NCBI GenBank assembly: GCA_009904025.1 | Contig: WYEE01000001.1 | Coordinates: 1 to 10,037 of the forward strand | Origin: Thermogladius sp. | Lineage (GTDB): Archaea; Thermoproteota; Thermoprotei_A; Sulfolobales; Desulfurococcaceae | Direction: 5' to 3' | DNA length: 10,037 bases | Shown: one piece after another, positions 5,996-10,037 of the stretch | Layout: the number at the start of each line of letters is the position of its first letter | How positions within the stretch are numbered: the first letter of the stretch is position 1 | The notes under the pieces: model-generated | Database searches by the model: none | What the model was told of the DNA's origin: nothing | What the model saw: only the letters and a program-made list of their open reading frames with translations | Program-made: the position numbers and the translations under genes

Positions 5996-6460
5996 TCAGT
6001 AAGCACCCGAGACAAAGAGCTTAGCTTTCTCAGGCGTGTACACCCAGTCAGGCGGTAGTACTCCACGTGATTTATAGTATTTGACTAGCCTGTGAATCTT
6101 CGACTCTATTTCAATCAACCCTTTCTTACTATGATAATCTCTCGGATGTTCTTCCAAGTGTCTCCTCAGGTTGACAGCCCTCTTCATCAGGTTAAACAAG
6201 TCCTCTGGAATCTGCGGGGCAGTATTATGTTTGCGGAGTATCTCGACTACTTTCCTGCCAGTCACTTGCTTAACAAGCGGTATACCGAACTGGTCTCTAA
6301 GTATGATTCCGATCATTGAAGGAGAGTAGCCTTTTTTAGCTAGCTCAACTACGAGTAGCTCCACATCGCTCGGTGTCATGTCCAGTTTAAGCCATCTCGG
6401 TAAACCGGCCCTCGTTGGCCTGGTTGAATGAGACTTACCTCTATCCCTCTTTTTGTTCAT
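5996..6460 (-). CDS. rps15: Small-subunit ribosomal protein uS15 (archaeal S15/S13e)
   Basis: A 154-residue protein of the small ribosomal subunit that binds the central domain of 16S rRNA. It carries the archaeal/eukaryotic signature in order: a basic N-terminus [20 protein letters not shown], then [59 protein letters not shown] and [19 protein letters not shown]. Length matches archaeal members (about 150), which are longer than bacterial S15 (about 89) because of the N-terminal extension. I chose ATG at 6460 because GGGGTTGAT, close to the ideal ribosome-binding site, precedes it by four bases; ATG 6466 and TTG 6469 are in frame just upstream. A TATA box (6501-6513) between it and the pyrophosphatase gene suggests an independent promoter. 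Confidence 0.95.
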   Translation of the reverse strand: MNKKRDRGKSHSTRPTRAGLPRWLKLDMTPSDVELLVVELAKKGYSPSMIGIILRDQFGIPLVKQVTGRKVVEILRKHNTAPQIPEDLFNLMKRAVNLRRHLEEHPRDYHSKKGLIEIESKIHRLVKYYKSRGVLPPDWVYTPEKAKLFVSGAY

Positions 6461-6500
6461 TGGCATCAACCCCGGCTTGAATAATGATTAGGGTTAACAT

Positions 6501-6513
6501 GGTTTTAAAATAT
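6501..6513 (-). promoter_or_regulatory. TATA-like promoter of uS15
   Basis: ATATTTTAAAACC on the minus strand, 12-24 bases after the stop of the pyrophosphatase gene, predicts transcription from near 6480 and a leader of about 20 bases that contains the GGGGTTGAT ribosome-binding site. Confidence 0.55.
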
Positions 6514-6524
6514 TTCCGAGCGTG

Positions 6525-7109
6525 CTAGGTTTGCGTCATCAAGCTCTTCAATTTTGCTAAAGCGTTTGAGACGGATCTCGCTCTATGCGAGAAAACGTTC
6601 TTCTCCTCAATACTCATCTCACCAAATGTTTTCGTAGAGCCCTCAGGTATGAATATTGGGTCGAAGCCGAAGCCCTGGAAGCCCCTAGGCTCCTCGGCCA
6701 ACCAGCCGCAGATCTCCCCGATCTCTGTGATCACATATGGCTCGTAGATTATTGTAGAGGCGGACTTGAAGCAGGCTCTCCTATCCTCAACACCCTTCAT
6801 TAACTTGAGAATCCCATTTATCCCGATAGTTTTGTAGACGTAGTTGCTGTAAGGCCCGGGGAAGCCGTTCAGCACTTCAATGAACAATCCAGCGTCTTCG
6901 ACTAAGATAGGCTTGCCTACTATAAGGTAGGCTAATAGAGCCGACCTCCTTGAAACCTCCTCGATGCTTTCGCTCTGGATTTCAACTTTCAACCCGCGTA
7001 GAGGCTGTATATCAAAACCCATCTGCCTCCCTATTAATTCCACTTCCCTGAGCTTATGTACGTTGTCTGTTACAAAGTAAATCGTTTTTTCAACTAGTGT
7101 AGGCCTCAC
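6525..7109 (-). CDS. XTP/dITP pyrophosphatase (RdgB/HAM1 family)
   Basis: This house-cleaning enzyme hydrolyses deaminated purine triphosphates (dITP, XTP) to monophosphate and pyrophosphate, keeping them out of DNA and RNA. The 194-residue product has the family motifs: FVTDNVHKLREV (12-23; Thr14, Asn16 and Lys19 contact the triphosphate), VEDAGLFIEVLNGFPGPYSN (70-89; Asp72 the predicted catalytic base), GFGFDPIF (146-153) and SHRAR (174-178). Length is typical (180-200). The start is GTG at 7109, inside the last codons of Bud32 (20-base overlap); no other in-frame start precedes the first motif. It is thus probably cotranslated with Bud32 and the KEOPS/ribosomal cluster. Confidence 0.94.
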   Translation of the reverse strand: MRPTLVEKTIYFVTDNVHKLREVELIGRQMGFDIQPLRGLKVEIQSESIEEVSRRSALLAYLIVGKPILVEDAGLFIEVLNGFPGPYSNYVYKTIGINGILKLMKGVEDRRACFKSASTIIYEPYVITEIGEICGWLAEEPRGFQGFGFDPIFIPEGSTKTFGEMSIEEKNVFSHRARSVSNALAKLKSLMTQT

Positions 7110-7779
7110 GTCTCAGCTTCCTCCTGAGCCTCTCCTCAATATATCTGCCCCTCCTTCTAATGTCTTTCATTCTCTCAACGACTTCAAGGTATCCGGGGAA
7201 GGATGCTTGATACCCCTTCAGGAAAGCCTCGAATAATTCATCAGCTCTAGCCGGGGTTAGATTCCTTGTACTTCTATCAAATAAATGGAGGTCGATGGCG
7301 TACTCCTCCACGTCTCTACTGTAGCCAGAGAGCCCGAAGTCTATCAAGTATACTTCCTTTCTGTCTGTAATCATTATATTGGAAACTGTTAGGTCCCCGT
7401 GGTATATGCCGGATGCGTGCATTACACCTACCTGGTGTCCGATATCCTGGTAGATCTCCTTAAGAGTTTCTTCGCCCGCATCGTTGATAACATGGGAGAG
7501 CTTACGCCCCCTGATTAGTGTCATAACAATAACGTAGTTTTCCATATCGACTAAAATCGGTGTTGGAACTCTAAGCCCCTTAGCCAGAAGATCCGCCATG
7601 ACTCTCACCTCCATTCTAGTCCTATACGACCTGAAAACCCTATCATACTCGGGATGCCTGTAGCTTCTGCTAACCCTGATCTTGACTACCACATCGACGC
7701 CCATTATACTACCACGGAATACAATTGACTCCGCGCCCTCAGCAATCTTCTCACCTATCGCCACGTTCACTGAACCCAC
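7090..7779 (-). CDS. bud32: KEOPS complex kinase/ATPase Bud32
   Basis: Bud32 is the small atypical kinase of the KEOPS complex, which with Kae1 makes the t6A modification at position 37 of ANN-decoding tRNAs; its ATPase activity supports the complex. The 229-residue protein has a reduced kinase fold: EGAESIVFRG (14-23, nucleotide loop), VVKIR with Lys33, MTLIRGRKL (86-94, hinge), HGDLTVSNIM (127-136, catalytic Asp129) and IDFGLS (146-151, metal-binding Asp147). It ends in the basic tail typical of archaeal Bud32 (RRRGRYIEERLRRKLR). No Kae1-Bud32 fusion is present; the genes overlap instead. GTG at 7779 has GAGG four bases upstream, while GTG at 7770 would overlap the Kae1 stop as GTGA; I prefer 7779. 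Confidence 0.95.
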   Translation of the reverse strand: MGSVNVAIGEKIAEGAESIVFRGSIMGVDVVVKIRVSRSYRHPEYDRVFRSYRTRMEVRVMADLLAKGLRVPTPILVDMENYVIVMTLIRGRKLSHVINDAGEETLKEIYQDIGHQVGVMHASGIYHGDLTVSNIMITDRKEVYLIDFGLSGYSRDVEEYAIDLHLFDRSTRNLTPARADELFEAFLKGYQASFPGYLEVVERMKDIRRRGRYIEERLRRKLRREAYTS

Positions 7780-8849
7780 GGTGCCTCAACCTCGTCGACT
7801 CTCCACCTCTGCCTAACATACGCTTTAGACGGCTCGACTACTATACCGTGAATAAAGTTGAGTAGCCCGGTGTAAGCTATCATAGCACCATTGTCGCCGG
7901 AGAACTCCTGTGGCGTAGCCTTGTAGACTACGTTGTGCTCCCCTGCCATCAACTCGAATTTCCGGTTCAAATACATGTTCGACGCGACGCCTCCAACCAT
8001 TAGTATAGACTTCTTCTCCGTCGTCAAAAGAGCTCTCTCGGCGACCTCCACCAGCATGTTGAAAGCGGTTTCACGTAGGCTGAGGCAGATGTCTCCAAGC
8101 CTTTTCTTATCCACCCCACCTTCTCTTCGAGCTAGCTGTAGGGCGGCTGTAAGCAGACCCGAGAAGCTCAAATCATTGCCCTTAACCACGTATGGTAGAG
8201 GTATGAACTCGCTACCCCACTCCGAGCAGAGGTCCAGCGCATGTTTCTCCCCGACAACGTAAGGGGGCGCGATACCTATCTCTCTTGTAAATGTATCGAA
8301 TAAATTCCCCAACGGTATATCCAGGGTTTCCCCGTAGACTCTGTAAGACTTCTCCCTGCCTGCTAGGATCATCGTGTTCCCCCCGGACACGTATACTACG
8401 ACAGGGTCGCTCAAGCCTGAGACTAGTTTACCTATCTCAACATGCGCGACCGCGTGATTCACAGGTATTAATGGCTTTCCCAGACGTGAGGAGATGAACC
8501 GGGCTATTGTAGCTCCCACTCTTATACAAGGCCCCAGGCCAGGCCCTAACGCTACCGCAATAGAGTCAATCTCCTTAATCTTTAAGCCGGCTTGCGTCAA
8601 GGCCTCCTCAATAGCTTCCTTGGAGTTCTTCATGTGGGTTATCGATGCCTCTCTAGGGTGGATCCCACCTTTAGCCGGGACATACCTCTTATTCACATTC
8701 GCGAGAATACTAACCCTCCTGCCTCCATCGTATTCTACAATTCCCACGCCGAAAGTATGGCTAGTGGACTCTATGCCTAGTACAGCTATGCGCTCGCGTA
8801 GTAGAAGAGGGGGTTCGAAAGGGATTATGTAGATTACATTACCTGACAT
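7767..8849 (-). CDS. kae1: KEOPS complex subunit Kae1 (t6A threonylcarbamoyltransferase)
   Basis: Kae1 transfers the threonylcarbamoyl group to A37 of tRNA; it is the universal TsaD/Kae1/Qri7 enzyme. With the ATG at 8849 the protein is 360 aa and shows IAVLGIESTSHTFGVGIV (21-38), KGGIHPREASITHMK (60-74), ALGPGLGPCIRVGAT (100-114), the metal site NHAVAHVEIG (131-140, His132 and His136), YVSGGNT (153-159), VGGVASNMYLNRKF and the C-terminal SGDNGAMIAYTG with the metal-binding Asp. The frame stays open to 8921, but the extra residues lie antisense-free within the eS27 gene and are not Kae1-like. ATG 8849 lies inside the last codons of eS27 (11-base overlap) and leaves an unusual extension of about 20 residues before the conserved core; no other ATG, GTG or TTG lies between them. 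Confidence 0.95.
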   Translation of the reverse strand: MSGNVIYIIPFEPPLLLRERIAVLGIESTSHTFGVGIVEYDGGRRVSILANVNKRYVPAKGGIHPREASITHMKNSKEAIEEALTQAGLKIKEIDSIAVALGPGLGPCIRVGATIARFISSRLGKPLIPVNHAVAHVEIGKLVSGLSDPVVVYVSGGNTMILAGREKSYRVYGETLDIPLGNLFDTFTREIGIAPPYVVGEKHALDLCSEWGSEFIPLPYVVKGNDLSFSGLLTAALQLARREGGVDKKRLGDICLSLRETAFNMLVEVAERALLTTEKKSILMVGGVASNMYLNRKFELMAGEHNVVYKATPQEFSGDNGAMIAYTGLLNFIHGIVVEPSKAYVRQRWRVDEVEAPWVQ

Positions 8850-9000
8850 ACTCCGTGTAACCGCACTTACCACAGTGCCATCTCGGAACAGGTTGTTTAT
8901 GGAAAGCCATGAAACTCCCACATTTAGGGCACTTCCTGTTCCTCGGCTTTATATACCCTTTCTCCAGATCGAAGTCATAGAGTTTATGGACGTTAGCCAT
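8839..9000 (-). CDS. rps27ae: Small-subunit ribosomal protein eS31/S27ae, zinc ribbon (53 aa)
   Basis: A 53-residue zinc-ribbon ribosomal protein reading MANVHKLYDFDLEKGYIKPR, then NRKCPKCGSFMAFHKQ, VPRWHCGKCGYTEYVR and stop. The four zinc ligands are Cys24, Cys27, Cys43 and Cys46. It is the archaeal homologue of the ribosomal half of eukaryotic ubiquitin-S27a and lies in the small-subunit head/beak region. The start is ATG at 8998-9000, 5 bases after the stop of eS24, with GGTGGTTGA overlapping that stop as a ribosome-binding site. Its 3' end overlaps the Kae1 start by 11 bases. The order eS24-eS27ae-Kae1-Bud32 is a familiar archaeal arrangement, which supports the call. Confidence 0.93.
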   Translation of the reverse strand: MANVHKLYDFDLEKGYIKPRNRKCPKCGSFMAFHKQPVPRWHCGKCGYTEYVR

Positions 9001-9005
9001 ATCGC

Positions 9006-9344
9006 TCAACCACCTTGAGCCTGCTGGATATTCTGAAGGCCTTCCTCATTCCTCTTAATAATGTACTCGGGCTCAAAGAACCTGGCTCTCTCCGGGGAGT
9101 CATATATATGTGCTTTAACCAAGCTTACCCCTATCCCATGCTCTGTTTCAATTTTCCTTACATAGACATTCTCAACATTCACATTGAATAACTTGGCTAG
9201 CTCTGGTCTTAGAACCCCCCTGCTCGGAGTGCCCCCGCCTACGTGTCCTATCTTCACCACGACCTCCCTCCTCTTAACCAGCGGGTTGTATTTCTCCGAG
9301 ACTATTTCACCGCTGTACCCAGCTATCTGGATACTCTTCCCCAT
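9006..9344 (-). CDS. rps24e: Small-subunit ribosomal protein eS24
   Basis: A 112-residue ribosomal protein of the archaeal/eukaryotic eS24 family. It has the signature EKYNPLVKRREVVVKIGHVG near the N-terminus, then TPSRGVLRPELAKLFNVNVE, VYVRKIETEHGIGVSLVKAH and a short tail, IYDSPERARFFEPEYIIKR. Family members are about 100-120 aa. The ATG at 9344 is preceded by AAGGGTG at 9350-9356 with five bases between, a strong ribosome-binding site, so I chose it. An ATG at 9362, directly after the stop of the preceding gene (TAAATG), is in frame and would add six residues, but it has no such motif. It is part of the Spt4-DPCK-eS24-eS27ae-Kae1-Bud32 string and may also be served by an internal promoter. 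Confidence 0.94.
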   Translation of the reverse strand: MGKSIQIAGYSGEIVSEKYNPLVKRREVVVKIGHVGGGTPSRGVLRPELAKLFNVNVENVYVRKIETEHGIGVSLVKAHIYDSPERARFFEPEYIIKRNEEGLQNIQQAQGG

Positions 9345-9362
9345 CAGAGCACCCTTAAGCAT

Positions 9363-9830
9363 TTAGGTGTTATATGAAATTATGGAGGGTTTTAATATTT
9401 TAATAAACTTCATAAGCCTAACTTTGTCAGCTACCACAACCACCACCCCCACCCCTGGTTGCCCGTAGGCTATAGTGCCCTCATCCATGTTCCACGCCAG
9501 CGAGGCTGTTAGTAGATCCTCCTCACCTACCACAAACACCCGCCCCTCTTTAACCCCTCTTAGAGTAGTTATTGAATGCAGTGAAACAGCACCCCTGGGA
9601 TTGTATACTATCCTCCCGCACGGTCTACTATTGGTTAGCAAACCCCTCCTAGTCTTGCCATCAACCACCTTAATACGGGACTCCAATGTCTCAGATACTA
9701 CATCACCCACACTGGCTGCAACCTCAAGCCCCTCCACCAGTCTACCTCTACGTGGAATGTAAAGCGTCCCCTGCGGGAGACCCATATTTGCCCTGAAATC
9801 CTCTCGTAGAGCGAGAGAGGGCAGTAGCAA
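9363..9830 (-). CDS. GTP-dependent dephospho-CoA kinase (DUF359 family)
   Basis: This archaeal enzyme phosphorylates dephospho-CoA with GTP, the last step of coenzyme A synthesis, and is unrelated to bacterial CoaE. The 155-residue protein shows the DUF359 (PF04019) pattern: PSLALREDFRANMGLPQGTL near the N-terminus, SVGDVVSETL (40-49), KVVDGKTRRG (54-63), VYNPRGAVS (75-83), VFVVGEEDLLT (98-108) and TIAYGQPGVGVVVV (119-132). Glu and Asp residues of GEEDL and the GDVV/DGKT motifs are expected in the active site. It starts at TTG 9830, one base after the stop of Spt4, at the position where family proteins start. It lies between Spt4 and eS24, a recurring archaeal neighbourhood, so this metabolic gene is probably co-transcribed with transcription and ribosomal genes. 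Confidence 0.92.
   Translation of the reverse strand: MLLPSLALREDFRANMGLPQGTLYIPRRGRLVEGLEVAASVGDVVSETLESRIKVVDGKTRRGLLTNSRPCGRIVYNPRGAVSLHSITTLRGVKEGRVFVVGEEDLLTASLAWNMDEGTIAYGQPGVGVVVVVADKVRLMKFIKILKPSIISYNT
9391..9408 (-). promoter_or_regulatory. Possible internal TATA element ahead of eS24
   Basis: The minus strand reads TTTATTAAAATATTAAAA inside the last codons of the dephospho-CoA kinase gene. Transcription from roughly 9370 would cover the eS24 ribosome-binding site at 9350-9356. The run also encodes the Lys/Ile-rich protein end, so AT richness alone could be coincidental. Confidence 0.3.
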
Positions 9831-9831
9831 A

Positions 9832-10037
9832 TCATATAACCCTGATAGCGTATCTGCCGGGTCCCCCTAACCCGAGTTCTTTTGCCACGACAGACTTCGC
9901 TGGATCGATTACTATAATAACGCCCTCCCACTCCTCCGTGAACTCACGTGAGCCGCATACGGGGCAGATCTCGACTTTCTTATCCACGAGCGACCTACAC
10001 TTACGGCACGCCTTGAACGGTTTGCCACGCGTCGACA
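9832..10037 (-). CDS. spt4: Transcription elongation factor Spt4 (RpoE''), N-terminus beyond the window
   Basis: The last 67 codons are present; the first few residues lie beyond 10037. The frame reads GKPFKACRKC, then RSLVDKKVEICPVCGSREFT, EEWEGVIIVIDPAKSVVAKE and LGLGGPGRYAIRVI, then stop. The two CxxC pairs form the zinc ribbon, and the WEGVIIVIDPAKS and GPGRYAIRV segments are hallmarks of archaeal Spt4, which pairs with Spt5 to keep RNA polymerase processive. It is the most upstream gene of the minus-strand cluster visible here; in related genomes rpoE' commonly lies just before it, which cannot be checked. The codon at 10033-10035 is the first complete one. Confidence 0.93.
   Translation of the reverse strand, partial: STRGKPFKACRKCRSLVDKKVEICPVCGSREFTEEWEGVIIVIDPAKSVVAKELGLGGPGRYAIRVI

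Noticed and set aside
5946..6002. 18-codon plus-strand frame beginning at the ATG in ACCCCATGTTTATACAGG.
   Set aside because: It is very short, runs into the opposite-strand uS15 stop, has no ribosome-binding site, and shows no recognisable sequence.
7768..7770. GTG overlapping the Kae1 stop (GTGA) as the Bud32 start.
   Set aside because: The GTG nine bases upstream (7779) has a GAGG at suitable spacing, while this one has none; it remains a minor alternative.
8850..8921. Longer Kae1 reading frame starting at 8921 (384 aa).
   Set aside because: The added 24 residues lie within the eS27 gene on the same strand in another frame, are not Kae1-like, and lack a supporting ribosome-binding site.
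9698..9931. Minus-strand 77-codon frame overlapping Spt4 and the dephospho-CoA kinase.
   Set aside because: Both overlapped proteins are clear in other frames of the same strand; this frame is a shadow.

Overview
The window reads as chromosome of a hyperthermophilic crenarchaeon, most likely of the Desulfurococcales (related to Desulfurococcus, Thermosphaera or Staphylothermus). The reasons are archaeal/eukaryotic-type proteins throughout (aEF-1beta, Pth2, eS24, eS27, uS15, Spt4, the KEOPS subunits Kae1 and Bud32, GTP-dependent dephospho-CoA kinase), TATA-like boxes about 25 to 45 bases before genes instead of -35/-10 promoters, frequent GTG and TTG starts, a tRNA-Trp with an intron at 37/38, and dense gene packing with 4 to 20 base overlaps. 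The order-level assignment is inference from gene content and cannot be proved here.

Left arm (1-1909): a minus-strand pair (a four-CxxC zinc-ribbon protein, then aEF-1beta running off the left edge) diverges from a plus-strand pair (Pth2 and the tRNA pseudouridine synthase TruD). One AT-rich block near 422-435 sits between them and could serve both directions. The Pth2 reading frame is complete and conserved but has no ATG, GTG or TTG where the protein must begin.

Middle (1985-5995), all on the minus strand: a small protein with N-terminal cysteines and a NusA/KH-like C-terminus; a large membrane-anchored GH13 alpha-glucan hydrolase of the neopullulanase/cyclomaltodextrinase type; tRNA-Val(GAC); intron-containing tRNA-Trp(CCA); and a 305-residue two-domain protein of unknown function.

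Right arm (5996-10037), all on the minus strand: a long translation/transcription cluster read right to left as Spt4 (cut by the right edge), dephospho-CoA kinase, eS24, eS27 (53 aa), Kae1, Bud32, XTP/dITP pyrophosphatase, and uS15 behind its own TATA box. Kae1 and Bud32 act together in KEOPS to make t6A on tRNA, so with Pth2, TruD and the tRNA genes the window is dominated by tRNA and ribosome function. The glucan hydrolase is the one clearly catabolic, cell-surface gene.

I found no mobile element, CRISPR array or defence system. No intergenic gap exceeds 300 bases. The points most worth a second look are the missing Pth2 start codon, the uncharacterised 305-aa protein, and the competing pairings in the tRNA-Trp intron.
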